Counted from the first letter of the stretch, positions 12,446-23,964 are shown. The stretch is DNA of 64,000 bases from Haematococcus lacustris (GCA_030144725.1 JASKMD010000015.1:3415425-3479424); one strand, 5' to 3'. Notes: a model not told the origin generated them from the sequence alone. Made by a program: numbers and translations.

Positions 12446-13282
12446 GGCAGGAGGACTTCATGCGTAAGGCTGGAGGGGCAGCTCAGCCCAGTGCCCTCCT
12501 GGGCTTTTGGGCCATCAGGGCAGGTGTACCCATGGAGGTCAGGGAGCTGGGTCTCTTGGAGTTGCTCCTCACAGCTCCTCTCACCCTCAGAAGTCCTGAC
12601 GGTTTAACTACCCTATTCAACAAGGGGCAGGCCAGGCTCCACAGCGAGAAGCAAGCAGCTGAGCTGCTGACTGCTCTGGCTGTGCTGCTGCCCAAGGTGC
12701 AGCCCCACCACCAGCAGGTCCTTGCAGCTGAGGCTGGTGGTGCAGATGCATTTGCTGAGCTGCTGCTGGGCCTCGACACGGCTGGGTCACACCTGGGTCA
12801 CACGTCTGGCCACACCTGACTGCTAGTTCGAGCTTGTCGAGCACCCTGCTTGACCCTGCAACGGCACGTGGATAGGCAGGTTGCTCAACTGGTGCCTAGC
12901 CTGACACATTGTTTGTGCTGACGTTGAAAGTACTAAACCGCTGTGATCTTGTGCAAGGCAGCCAGCGCTCACGGAAGTAGGCATGCACATTCGTAGAAAG
13001 TACATCGGTGTGTCATAGTGATCAGTTTGCACATGCCATTGCATGGTGGATGTATACGCGCGCTTGCATTGATTTGAGGAAAGAAGGTGTTCGTGGGGCA
13101 GGCGCTGGCAGTGATTCATGCCATGGTGACTTATGTTGCTTGCTGCAGTTCTTGCATGCGGGTGGTAAGGTCTGACAGTTTCTTGGAAAGGGATGCGTCT
13201 GAAATGGTATCTGTCCCAGGTTTCACATGTCCCAGGTTTTAAACTGGCCATTGCCATCCCATGGGTGGTGGCATGGACCACC
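12446..13282. other. Intergenic region
   Basis: This follows the stop of the first gene. Apart from the condensin-exon scrap at 12620-12715 I see no supported gene. An open frame at 12460-12819 has no recognisable domain outside that scrap. I found no TGTAA poly(A) signal on the plus strand here. Confidence 0.6.
12620..12715 (+). pseudogene. Duplicated fragment of a CAP-D2 (condensin) exon
   Basis: Reads [17 protein letters not shown], against [17 protein letters not shown] in the real exon at 40819-40911. The nucleotide match (ggggcaggcc ... ctgcccaagg) continues past the exon end into the intron, so this is a genomic copy, not a processed one. Flanking exons are absent. Confidence 0.85.
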
Positions 13283-13360
13283 GCTATAAAAGGCGACATT
13301 TCAGGGGTCCTATAGCGCTATGAAATGGTCGCTTTTCGAGCTTCACTACCTCGCACTGCG
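13283..13360 (+). repeat. 78-bp TATA-containing cassette, copy 1
   Basis: Identical to 15073-15150 except for one base (atggtcgc versus atggacgc), with abrupt ends on both sides. It contains gctataaaaggcgac and the palindrome atagcgctat. The second copy lies inside the MITE at 15042-15328. This one lacks the MITE's terminal repeats, so it is either a truncated relative or a captured promoter-like segment. Confidence 0.9.
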
Positions 13361-13519
13361 AATCCGTGCAGAAATGAGTAAGAAAGTTATCTCTTGAGCC
13401 ATGGGGGTGCAGCCAATGGCGGGGGTGACCGGATCCAAAAACCAGAATATAGTTACAAAAGGGTTCAGTCAATGCCCTCTACATACATCCGAGCAGCCAG
13501 TCTTGCAAACGATCTGATC

Positions 13520-13855
13520 ACGACCCTGAACGCCCTAAACACAAACCTGAACACCCTGAACCAAGACCTGAACACCCTGAACATAGACCTGAGCACCCTG
13601 AACATAGACCTGAACACCCTGAACATAGACCTGGACACCCTGAACCAAGACCTGAACACCCTGAACATAGACCTGAACACCCTGAGCATGGACCTGAGCA
13701 CCCTGAACATAGACCTGAATAACCTGAACATTGACCTGAACACCCTGAACATTGACCTGAACACCCTGAAGATAGACTGAATTTCCTGAACATTGACCTA
13801 AACACCCTGAACATTGACCTGAACACCCTGAACACCTACCCTGAACAACCTGAAC
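13520..13855 (+). repeat. 21-bp minisatellite (LNTLNID heptapeptide)
   Basis: About 16 copies of acctgaacaccctgaacata. In one frame (13394-13780) this reads LNTLNID, a seven-residue period. There are no splice signals or conserved flanks to make a gene convincing. It lies just 5' of the LINE and may be part of its 5' untranslated region. Confidence 0.8.
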
Positions 13856-14231
13856 ACAGCCACCCAGCTCCAGCCTTTGGCTTTTTTAGCCTGATTTCGT
13901 TTGGGTTGGATTGCGTACATAACAAGCTTTTAACCGGCTAGGTTTCAGCCCCAACGGCCAAAGTCGGTCCAGGCGCCTGGCTGCTAATTCCTACGAGTGA
14001 CATTTGTCCGCAGAGAGATATGGCTAGCAAACCCCCAAGCAGGCTACACACCTCAAGACCTAGCCGCACACCTTGCCGATCACACGACCCCCATAGACCT
14101 CACTACCACCACAGAAGCACATCTGATCAGAGCAATGCCTGCTCCAAATACCGCCTTGAACCATGGATCCAAGAGAACCAACCCCGCGAACCCTACAACC
14201 AAACATACCAAACGCAGACAGGCACCCCCAC

Positions 14232-14394
14232 CCCCAGCCCCAGCCCCAGCCCCAGCCCCAGCCCCAGCCCCAGCCCCAGCCCCAGCCCCAGCCCCAGCCC
14301 CAGCCCCAGCCCCAGCCCCAGCCCCAGCCCCAGCCCCAGCCCCAGCCCCAGCCCCAGCCCCAGCCCCAGCCCCAGCCCCAGCCCCAGCCCCAGC
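14232..14394 (+). repeat. (CCCCAG)n hexanucleotide tract
   Basis: About 27 copies. It reads Pro-Ala, Ser-Pro or Gln-Pro depending on frame, with no stop in any forward frame. Confidence 0.95.
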
Positions 14395-15041
14395 CACATC
14401 CACATCCACATCCCTACGCCTCAACCCATCCCCAACCCTGGCAACAGAGCCACCCCCCCCAAGCAGGCCCATGCAGCAAGTGCCCCCCATGACAAAGAAG
14501 CGCCGCCCAATCGCAGTTACCACCCACGACCACATCACTAAGCGCCAAATTCGCATCACCAACTTCCTCTCCCCGAAGACTCCCTCCGAGCCAGGTCCCA
14601 CGCCCAGCACCAACCCCCACAACAACGCCTATATAGGCCAGCCTGCCGTTACAACGGAACCAACAACCACACTCGATCCCAAACCCATACCCATCCTCAG
14701 CAACCTCACAATCAGCACTCTCAACACACAAGGCCTCTTCACAAAGAGACAAGACGTCATAGAGCTGATTTTGGACGACAACCCAGCCATCCTAGTATTT
14801 ACAGAGACCAAGATAGGCAGGAAGAGCAAGGTGGCCCCACGATGGCTGCAAACATTGTTACGTGACTACACTTGGTGGCACAGCCACCACCACACCGCAG
14901 GAACCATCCTAGCTGTCAAGCGCTCTATACCAATATGTGGCAACCACAGCGAAAGCAGGCACCGCTGACACTGTTGGGAGACTGGTCACAGCCACCCTGC
15001 AGCCCACGAACTCCACGCCAGTCATCCTGATAGGTACCTAC

Positions 15042-15328
15042 CAGTGTTTTTTTCACCTTATATATAGCGATCGCTATAAAAGGCGACATTTCAGGGGTCC
15101 TATAGCGCTATGAAATGGACGCTTTTCGAGCTTCACTACCTCGCACTGCGCTTTGAAATTTGCGATTTACCCTATGATTTTGCGTATTTTAGCGTAGTTT
15201 TCGTAAGTTCTTCTGCCTTAGCGATGTTTTAAAATAAGGTCGAGCTATAAAACCAGGGGTATGAACCTATGCCATGTCACTTTGAGCTATTGATCATACA
15301 TCCGGGCGAAACGAAAAATAAAACACTG
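15042..15328. mobile_element. 287-bp hAT-type MITE with 8-bp TSD
   Basis: Perfect 8-bp direct repeats gtacctac flank the element (15034-15041 and 15329-15336). The termini are inverted: cagtgttttttt on the left and aaaataaaacactg on the right. An 8-bp target duplication with a CAGTG terminus is typical of hAT elements. The interior is AT-rich, unlike its surroundings, has no coding capacity, and holds a 16-bp perfect palindrome (15063-15078) plus the 78-bp cassette. Removing element and one repeat restores the LINE endonuclease frame, so it inserted after the LINE. Confidence 0.9.
15073..15150 (+). repeat. 78-bp TATA-containing cassette, copy 2 (inside MITE)
   Basis: One mismatch to 13283-13360. 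Sequences on both sides are unrelated between the two copies. Confidence 0.9.
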
Positions 15329-16329
15329 GTACCTACTGGCCATCAGGGTCAGCCCGCCACGTCATGCAAGACACCATAACAACACTCCTAACTGCACACA
15401 GATCACACCTCCCCCTAATGATAGGAGACATGAATGCCACCTGGCGGCCCAATGACAGGAGCAGCAACACCACCTACTCGCAGGAGTTGGAGTATAGGCC
15501 TTCTTGCACTCCCAGAACCTGCAGCCAGTGCAACAAGAAGATAGAAAAGCCACACACAGGCAATGGAAGGAGGCGGACGAAACAGGCCAGCCACAAGACA
15601 CTGACAGCCGCATTGACGACATCCTCACACGCAACAGCCCCGCAAAACCACGGCTGCTAGCCTGCGCAAGCAAATGGGGAGGCGGGCTCAGCGACCACTT
15701 ACCCCTTACTATGGCCCTAGATATCACGTCCACTGGCCTCCACATACCTGCCTCACCCACAATGCCGACCCTAAGACAGACCTGCAAAAAAGCGCTCACA
15801 ACTCCAGTCAGCAAAGAAGACCAGGAGAAGTTCAAGCAAGCCTGCCAAGACACGAACAACAACATTCCACAGCTCCTAGCAAGCCTGCTATTGACCCTGA
15901 GACCTGCTAAAACAGCAGCACAAGCACACTATGCAGCCATCACCAACAGTTGCGCCAAATCTATCCACCAAGTAACCCACATCGATGGAATCAGTGCACC
16001 ACTAGTTGTGATTGAGCTGGCCACCCATATGCACAATCTCCTGGACAGATGCCTAAAGGTGGCAATAGAAAACTGCCAAACCAAAACCCATAATGCCACA
16101 GGACAACACTACCGGTTGCGGGGCTGCAACAAACTTAGGAGCCACGAACGGCACACCCACCTATGGATCAAGCATGCACAACACCACCTGATTGACTACA
16201 AGGGGAGCACCATCACCGACGCACTAACACATGTGCCTCCCCTCCCCTCCTGCAAAATACCTACAGCGGCCAAGCACACAGCACTAGACATCATACAGAT
16301 GTACCACAAAGACGGTACCCCTTCCACAC

Positions 16330-18370
16330 TGCCCTAAAACTAGCCAACAAACACACAAAAACAGACCTACAATCCTACGACAAAGAGCAGTCAGCTATCC
16401 ATGCTGACAGACACCGAGCAGCTGCCCAGAAACTCATTCACACCAAACCAAGGCTAGCAAACAAGGCCATCTTCCAACCATCGAACAAACGCCACACCAT
16501 CACAGCCCTACACGATGGCAGAACTGGTGCGCTGGCAACAGACCCCACACAACTTGTGCAAGTAGCTGACCGCTACTTTACACGAACTTGGGCCGCCACA
16601 GGTAGCAAAACAGGGACATACCTACCAGAACACTGCCCTAGAAAGGCACCTTGGGAGCAGCCCAATGCCATTGACCGCTTCACACACAAGACGGGCGCCA
16701 CCCAGCGAGAAGAGCCAGACCTGGAAGGCAACAGAGCAAAGAGGGCATGGCTTAACTCCACGATCCAGGACACCGCGACCTTCCACACCTGCCTAAACAG
16801 CTCAGCAACGGCAAAGCACCAGGACTAGACGATATACCTAACGAGCTACTGAAAATGCTACCGGACGAAGTCACGACCGCCATACACGACATGTTCACAG
16901 TCCTATGGGCGACAGGCCTCACCCCCATCGGATGGAAGACTAGCAACACTGTGCTCATCTACAAAAACAAGGGGTCCGAAACTGACCTAGCCAACTACAG
17001 ACCCATCGGCCTTACCAACACCCTCTACAAACTGTGGACACGTATGATCACAGTGGCACTATACGAGTATGCCGAACAACACAACGTCCTTAGTAGCCGC
17101 CATGCAGGCTTCCGCAGGCACCAAGACACTATGACCCAGCTGCAAAGCCTAGTCATGGCCCTCGAAGACGCCAAGATAAGCCAACAAGACATCTACGCAC
17201 TCATCGTAGACGTTACCTCTGCCTTTAACACCACCGATCAGGATAAGACACTTTGGATCATGTATGACCTAGGCTTTCCCACAGACGCCATCGAGGCAGT
17301 AAAAGATCTCTACACCGGAGCGAGCAGCACAGTACAGCTCACACAACTGAAATGCCAACCTGTTCCTATCACACGAGGCACTATTCAAGGAGACTCTCTC
17401 TCCCCTCAACTATTCCTAATCTACATGGAGCCGCTCTTGCGATGGCTGCACGTTGGAGGCAGAGGGTATGAGCACGGCTGCCTCGATGCAAACCAGCAGC
17501 AGGACAACACTCTACGACATCAAAACAAACTGAGCAGCCTAGCCTTTGCAGACGACCTCATCATTCTCACCTCTTGCCTCTTCGACCTTAAGATCAGGTG
17601 CATAAGCTCACAGAGTTCTCCACTTGGGGCAGCCTGCAAGTATCAGGCAGCAAAACCAAAGTAACAGGCATATTACACCAAAAGGCCAAGACAAAAGTCT
17701 ATGGCACAAATGACCCTACAGCCCAGGTGGCAGCCCAGCTCCATGGCCAGATTGAGGTGCAAGGGCAGGCCACTCAGTACCTCTCCCCCACCCAGCGCTT
17801 CCTGTACCTAGGTGTCAACATTACCATGACCCTGGACTGGAAGCGCCAGCTTAGACGCATGACTGATACCCTTCGCTGCACACTTGAATGCCTCCGCACA
17901 TCATACGCCTCACCTCGTCAGACCCTCCACATTGTAAAGACAGCGGTGGCTACCTGCCTAGCCTATGCTTTTCTAGTGACACCATGCTCGCCCACTGACC
18001 TAAAAACATGGGACAGCATGATCACCACCATGATCAAACGCAGGTTTGGTCTGTGGGCCAGCGCACCTAGCGTCATGATCCGTGAAGATACAGACACCTT
18101 TGGCCTAGGATGCACCTCACTGGCAGTGGAATACAACAGCCGCTGCGTGAAGACACTATTGGAAGGACTCCAAGCGGAGGGCCGCTACGGCAAGGTCACC
18201 AGGTCCATGCTTGCCATGCAGATCACATACCTCTCGCAGCTGCTAGCCCAAAAAGCCATCCAGACACCAGACTCAGAAGGAGCTGCAGAAATGCTCGTGC
18301 ACTCGCCAGCTGCTCTGCGCCCACAACAGCTCCCTGCAAGTGGCATTCAAAGGCACCACCATTGATCCCC
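16330..18370 (+). pseudogene. LINE reverse transcriptase domain, frameshifted
   Basis: The fingers/palm motifs are clear: GKAPGLDDIPNELLK, YRPIGLTNTLYKLW, DVTSAFNTTDQDKTLW, GTIQGDSLSPQLFLIYMEPL and LAFADDLIIL (FADD at 17545-17556). In motif A the second catalytic-region Asp is replaced (AFNT rather than AFDT), which may be family variation. Frame shifts occur near 16310, 16815, 17590 and 18300. This enzyme would copy the element's RNA at a nicked target. Confidence 0.85.
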
Positions 18371-20880
18371 CCCTGTTGGCACAGCTACAAGCTATACACA
18401 CAGCATCAGTGCCCCAACCCCTAGACAAACACCACATTAGAGTGATGCGTGCCATAGTGGGCCCCCTCATTGCACTTGGCTTCTCTGGCCCCCACCAGCT
18501 CTTAGAAATGAAAGGCACCAACATCATATCAGGCAGAGAATTGAGGGTCCTCGCCAAACAAAGGGGCAGGAGGGCAACACACAAACACATTGTAGCCCTA
18601 AACCGCCTGCTCCTGCTGCTCCAGCTCGGCGAGGATCCCACCCCAGACCAACTGCAAGCCATCATGAACCACCGGGACACCAACCTTGACCTGGACCTGA
18701 AACACAGGCAGACGCACCAGAGCATGGGAGGCCTCACAGCCTGCCAGTGGACTGACAAAAGCACATACGCACTACCGGGGTGGAACTGGCAGGCCTCCAT
18801 CGCCTCCAACCAAGTCATCCGCATTACCGACCTCTTCAATCAGCCTCAGAAACAGTCCACAGCTGCCCCACCACCCCACGCCACAAACACACTACCCACC
18901 GGTGCAACCATAGCCGACCTACAAAAACCTAGCAACAAGAGGCCAGCGCTTAACCCACTCTCCGACAATAAGAGCATGGGCAGAGTAGCCCTACCTGATG
19001 CCACTGACATCCCTCTGCCACACCTGGACCCGACCCAGCTATACACTTGGAAGGAGGACCAAGCCATAAGGGGCACAGCTAGACACAGCCAATTGATGCT
19101 AAACCAGATGTTCAGGCTCAGGGAGAAGATCAAGAAGGTCTTTGGCTGGCAGATTACCAACACCACACTTGGCCGGGACTTACCCCCTTAAGCTGCAAGA
19201 AGGACGCACCAAAAGCAGAAAGCTAAAGAGGAAACTGATGTCACCATGCAACAGCAACACTGGGTAACGTGGCACCCGTCCAGAGTTGAGAAATGGGCCC
19301 TCCCCCTCTACGCCAAGAATGGCTACCACCCGCAGAGCGTAAAGCCCTACCCACGCAGCCAACTCAGGGATGACGATTGCGATTGTGAGCTATGCTGGTC
19401 ACCCAACAGCAGGGAGAATGATGAAGGTGCTGCAGACATGTATGTCTGTGACACATGCCAACGCACGTACCACTGGCAGTGCCTTCTTGACTGCAACTGC
19501 GCCAAGCCAAATGAACGACCTGGCTGTGATGACAACACAGAATGGGAATGCCCCTCGTGCGCACCGCTAGCCCCACAGGAGAAGGAGGCACGCAAAGCTG
19601 CTGCGGACGAGGAGATAGTAGAGGTCCACTGGGAACCCAGCGCGGAGGCATTGACCATGCTTAAACACCATACAGACTTCTGCGAGCACATGGAGGAGTA
19701 CAAAACAGAGATAGAGGCCAAGCAACACGCACTCACAAGCACGCGCAAGGACGGCGACATAGACGATGATCTGGTGCGACAAAGCATGAGTGACACTGCA
19801 CGTGGACAATGGCAGTCCAGCCATGGCGACCCGCTACGCTCAAAAGTTAGATTTGATGTTCTCCCCACCAACCCGCAGCTCGATATATGCCCAACTGGAA
19901 GATGCGAAGTGTGGCTTCGACATGCAGACTTCTACCCCTGTCAACTAACCACAGCCCTGACACAAGCCCTACCCCAACCACTCACACAACAAGTTGTAGC
20001 CGTCTACAACACAGATGGTAAATGCGTGGGAGTCATCACACCCGCCCGAGCAGCAAACCTGCTATCTAGGTACAATGAAACCCAGGAGAACACCCCCACA
20101 CCCCCCAACACCAGCTGTGACGCAGAGCTTGCCAGCCTCTTGGCAAGGCATGGTCAAGCAACCGCTGATGCCACACCCACGACACCCACACCACTGGCCC
20201 ACGTCCTAAGAAAACACTTGGAGATCACCAAGGAACGCTACACCACCCCTCTCCACTGCAGCCCACTGATTGAAGAGTACTACAGCCCATGCGAAAGAGA
20301 CAAGCTATTCGGCTCGCTGGGCCCCCCCTTACTCTGCCAGCACCAAGGCATGTCATTGGCCCAACCCAACAAAACACACATCACAATGGGCCGTGCGACA
20401 CGCCCTACACGCAGCGCAAGCCCCAACACACATACCAATCCTCACTGCCATGCTCCTGCCTAACAAAGGCCGCACAATTGGCGCAACATACATGCGGTGG
20501 ATTACTGAACACCCCCACCTGTGCACCAAAGTTGACACCTTCGCCCCCCATGCGCTGCAGCCAGACCCGCCGCAAGCGTGGACTGGGGGCATACCGTACA
20601 CCTGCAGCAACAAACACCACTCACTGCTCGTACTGATCCACAACTCGAGCGCAACACATCACCTGCAAGCGCGGAACCCACTATGGCTTGACAACCTACG
20701 CTACGCCTTGAGTCACCCCGCCGGAAGAAAGTTCCTCCCCCTCACCAACTCACGCCCCCCCCCCTCCTACCGGCCCACACAACCCTACCAGGGGCCGGCA
20801 CCTACAGGAACTACCCCCAGATACACCAACACCCCCCACAGCCCTCCTCCCCACCTCCAAAACCCCCGATATCAACCGGA
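18340..20880 (+). pseudogene. LINE middle region with PHD-type zinc finger
   Basis: Three open segments in different frames (18340-19191, 19246-20463, 20270-20908) continue the element's polyprotein. Residues about 45-105 of the second hold a PHD-like pattern: CDCELCW, CDTCQRTYHWQCLLDC and WECPSC, giving the Cys4-His-Cys3 spacing of histone-reading fingers. The rest is hydrophilic and unrecognised. A PHD finger could direct the element to marked chromatin; that role is inference. Confidence 0.7.
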
Positions 20881-20904
20881 GCGGCACCCACCTCCATTCA
20901 AAGG

Positions 20905-21655
20905 TTAGGGACTGGAAATCATGGACATACACCGATGGCAGCTGCACCACAGCACCAGGAGCACCCCAACGCATTGGAGCAGGCATCTACCACCCCCAAG
21001 GCACACAACAATACCAAACCGTCAACCCCTGCGGAGAGGGGGCTACCAACACCATCACAAGAGCCAAGCTCGCAGCCATCAAGGCAACACTTGACCAGGG
21101 GCACACACACATCGCCACCGACAGCCTCACCGCCATTTTCCAGATAAGGATGGCTGTCCTCCAACCCATGCGTCTCCACCTGCACAAGCACAAGGACATT
21201 CTTACCACCATAGTACAAACAATCACAGCTAGCCCTACAACAATGCATCTCTTTAAGGTGAGAGCACACAACAGCATCATTGGAAATGAGTATGCCGACC
21301 ACACAGCCAAACTGGCAGCACAACAGGATAACCATGATATCACCATCCCAGGCTGCAAGGATCCCTACCACGACATCCACTGGCTGCAAACTCCTGGGAA
21401 GGAGGACCAACCCCCCCGGCAACTAGGGAACCTGACGGGCTGCCTGAAAACCCACATGTACACCAGACATAGACTAGGACTAGCCAATCAAGACTCTATC
21501 TACTATGAGGCCTGGCAGTCTATCACCCTCACAGCGCACAAGATGAGCAACTTTCTTGGCGCGATGGGGCAATTACGACGCCACAACAAAGGTGCATTCT
21601 GCGCTACAGAACTGGCACTCTCTACAACCAAAAACACGCAGTCCGCTTTGGATTG
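20905..21655 (+). pseudogene. LINE RNase H domain
   Basis: WTYTDGSCTT (first Asp), ITRAKLAAIKATLDQG, HIATDSLTAIFQ (third acidic residue) and NEYADHTAKLAA (last Asp) define an RNase H fold that would remove RNA from the cDNA hybrid. The second acidic residue, normally Glu in RAELAAI, is Lys here (codon aag), so the domain is probably dead. A frame change separates the first and last parts near 21130-21150. Confidence 0.75.
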
Positions 21656-22400
21656 AGCGATAACACTACTGCCCTCTGTGCGGCCAGCCGGACAGCGCTC
21701 TACACATCCTGTCCAGCTGCACTGTTACGAACAAACTCGTAACGCACCGCCACAATGTGGCCGGCCGCGCCATCTTCCGAGCCGTGCAGGATGGACCTCT
21801 TGGCGCCGGTCTGACCTTCACCGACGTCGGCGACCTACACGAGGGAATCGAAACTGCCTCACCAACCACAAACAAGGTATATCGCCGGAATTTGCGACGC
21901 GCACTTGCCATAGATCATGAGGGCTGTAGGGTTCAGGAGTTGCCATAGATCCTACTCGGACGCGGTACTCGTCTCCCCAACTGGGCCCTATGAAGGTCCA
22001 GCGACGCAGATACCGCCGGGGAACAGGCATGTGGCCCTGATAGAAATAAAGTAATGCATGGACACCGACTCAGCAGAGCAACTACACAAAGCGACAGCGC
22101 AGCACGCCAACTTGCTCCAAGCATTCCATCCAGGCATCAATTGTGCCTCCGCAAAACAAATCAACATCATGCTAGGAGTGGGGGACACAATCTACAAGGG
22201 CCACACCCACAAAGAACTTCTAGAGCTAGGAGTAAATGACACAAATGACAACTTGCTTAAGTGGCTGCACCGCCATGCCATACAAACAGCACATGCACTC
22301 GTTACAGCCGAAACAGTTGGGAAAACTAAGCAAACAATGTACACGAACGGCAAGGGTACCGACTGGATGAGCTATGCAGGGGAGGGAGGATGTTGGCATG
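21656..22400 (+). pseudogene. LINE C-terminus: zinc knuckle and possible PD-(D/E)XK nuclease
   Basis: YCPLCGQPDSALHILSSC is the C-x2-C...H-x4-C knuckle common at the end of LINE proteins. After a frame change, SYSDAVLVSPTG is followed about 25 residues later by VALIEIK and then a TAA stop at 22052-22054. Beyond that, CMDTDSAEQL and a helical region continue in frame. Asp...Glu-x-Lys with a hydrophobic strand before it is the core of PD-(D/E)XK nucleases. With the APE-like domain at the other end this would make a dual-endonuclease element. The assignment rests on a short motif. Confidence 0.5.
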
Positions 22401-22552
22401 GCATCTGGGTGCGCCCGGTAGCCTGGCAACCCTCCCCTCCCACCCCCCCCCTGTCTCTGGTGGGAGGGTAGCAAGGGTACGCCCCGAGGCTACTCTCCTC
22501 CCTTAATGCACGCCCGACGGAGAGGGCGTAGTCTTTCTTTCTTTTGTGCTGC

Positions 22553-22925
22553 TCATCCTCCCACAATGATCTGGTTGATAGGCTGCGGCCATGACAAGCA
22601 AACATGTCAGAAGGCTGTTCCCCATAAACACAACCTTTGCTGGGTTTGCAGAGGTTAGAAGATGGGTTTGGACACTTACGATAAACAAGAGCTTCACAAA
22701 GAAGCCAATAAACCCCATGACAACGAACCCCAGTGCAGTTCGCGAGCACACTTTCCAGAACTCTGCACGCAGGGAGGCGAGCATGGCTGTTGCAGATCAC
22801 CGCGGACAGGTCACCGCCTGGTTGGTCTCACCTTTCCTATCGGGCTTGGTACATCTCTTCACCAAGCGCGCGCTATTCTTAGCAAAATCCTTTACGGGCT
22901 TGACGACAAACTCGCCCAGATCCAT
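22553..22925 (-). CDS. SEC61G: Protein transport protein Sec61 subunit gamma
   Basis: Three exons on the minus strand: 22925-22832, 22762-22680 and 22582-22553, giving 68 residues, the usual length. The protein starts [17 protein letters not shown] and contains [33 protein letters not shown] and the ending PINQIIVGG. These are family hallmarks: an amphipathic cytosolic helix, the KRCxKPDRKEF block, and one tail-anchored membrane helix that clamps the two halves of Sec61 alpha in the ER translocon. Intron phases are 1 and 0, with donors GTGAGA and GTAAGT and CAG acceptors. Each exon is too short to stand out as an open frame. The degenerate LINE lies tail-to-tail downstream. The only nearby minus-strand TGTAA (22306-22302) falls in LINE-derived sequence. 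Confidence 0.97.
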
Positions 22926-23647
22926 GGGGGGCCACCTGTCGCAGTAAGGCCGACTTCGGTAAAGTGGCTGTTTGGACGAGCGAGGTACGCTGGTATCAAT
23001 GCTACAAATCTCGCCCAGAATAACTAAATTTGTCAACGTTCACTCCCAGCACTATGAGATTCACAAGAAGCACCTCTACAGAGCTGGAGGGCTGCAGTGG
23101 GGCGCTGGACTGTAGCATTCAATGCCGCGCTAACAGCTTCTCATTCGCATCAGGGCTGAAGCATTAACTACAAGTTCAAGGCCCGGGGGCCCAGGGCCGT
23201 GTTGAGATGACGATTAACAGCGCGGCTTTTACCCCTTTCTTAGCTAAGCACTTACTCACAGCTTAAGGGGGGGGGCGAACGGGATCTTGAATCAAGAAAA
23301 CAATGAGACGGGTGACGCTCAGCCGGGCCGAGCGGAGGTCGGGCTGCTCGAGGCGCGGCTGGGTCAAGGGGGTGGGCGAGCTGGCTGTTAGGTGTTTCTT
23401 AAAGCCCAGTTGACAGTTCGCAAATGCATTTGAGCCGGATCAGAAGATGGTCAGATCGCTGATGGTCAGATAACGCGCATTGATTCGCAGCTACCAATGT
23501 GATAAACGCTATCGAAAACGATGCACTATTGAGAGAGTACTTGCATGCATATTACCAACCCCATGTTGGGGGCGCCTGAGATACAAGCTAACCTCAAAAG
23601 GTAAAGGCTTATGTGGGAAGCTGCACGGAACCGAATGAAAGGAACGA
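22926..23647. other. Intergenic: SEC61G promoter side and DPH5 3' flank
   Basis: Both neighbours read on the minus strand, so this holds the SEC61G upstream region and the DPH5 3' untranslated region. The sequence is less GC-rich and largely free of simple repeats. No TATA box, TGTAA signal or RNA gene was identified. Confidence 0.5.
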
Positions 23648-23906
23648 TCAAAGCGCCTCCTGCTCGTCTACATCATCATCTGCTGTCCCTGCTGCACCAG
23701 CCCCTCTAGGCGGCAGAAGCTGCAGCCGCCCTGCCGCCCTGAGCCTGTCAAAGCCGTGTTCAGCCATCATGGCCTGCTCCAGCTCGTGCATAGTGCCAGC
23801 GATGACCAGGCAATGCAGAGGAGCACCAAAGTCGACTTGAGCTACACTTGACATAGGACCTGCCACCATCAGCTGGTCATCAGCCTGCAGTAGCAGCATG
23901 CATGGC

Positions 23907-23964
<58 letters not shown>

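Larger units (their letters stand above)
13997..15720 (+). pseudogene. LINE endonuclease domain (APE-like), broken
   Basis: LTISTLNTQGL (Asn), VFTETKIG (Glu), IGDMNATW (Asp/Asn, at about 15420-15443), SRIDDIL and SDHLPL (catalytic His) follow the canonical order of exonuclease-endonuclease-phosphatase nucleases used for target-primed reverse transcription. Frame changes fall near 14935 and 15500. The MITE at 15042-15328 splits the domain; without it the frame reads through as VILIGTYWPSG. The N-terminal Pro-Ala run is a hexanucleotide repeat open in all three forward frames. Confidence 0.8.
13985..22400 (+). mobile_element. Degenerate multi-domain LINE (non-LTR retrotransposon)
   Basis: Domains in order: low-complexity Pro/Ala leader (14232-14394), AP-like endonuclease (about 14690-15715), reverse transcriptase (about 16810-17570), a thumb/connection-like region, PHD-type zinc finger (about 19370-19560), RNase H (about 20908-21330), CCHC zinc knuckle (about 21668-21720) and a possible PD-(D/E)XK nuclease (about 21950-22060). 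At least ten frameshifts, a MITE insertion and an in-frame stop at 22052 make it inactive. It is most like the L1/Dualen-type elements of Chlamydomonas. I found no clear poly(A) tail or target duplication, so the outer limits are approximate. It ends tail-to-tail with SEC61G. Confidence 0.85.

Noticed and set aside
13520..13855. CRISPR-like array
   Set aside because: Contiguous 21-bp units with no unique spacers; a minisatellite in nuclear DNA.
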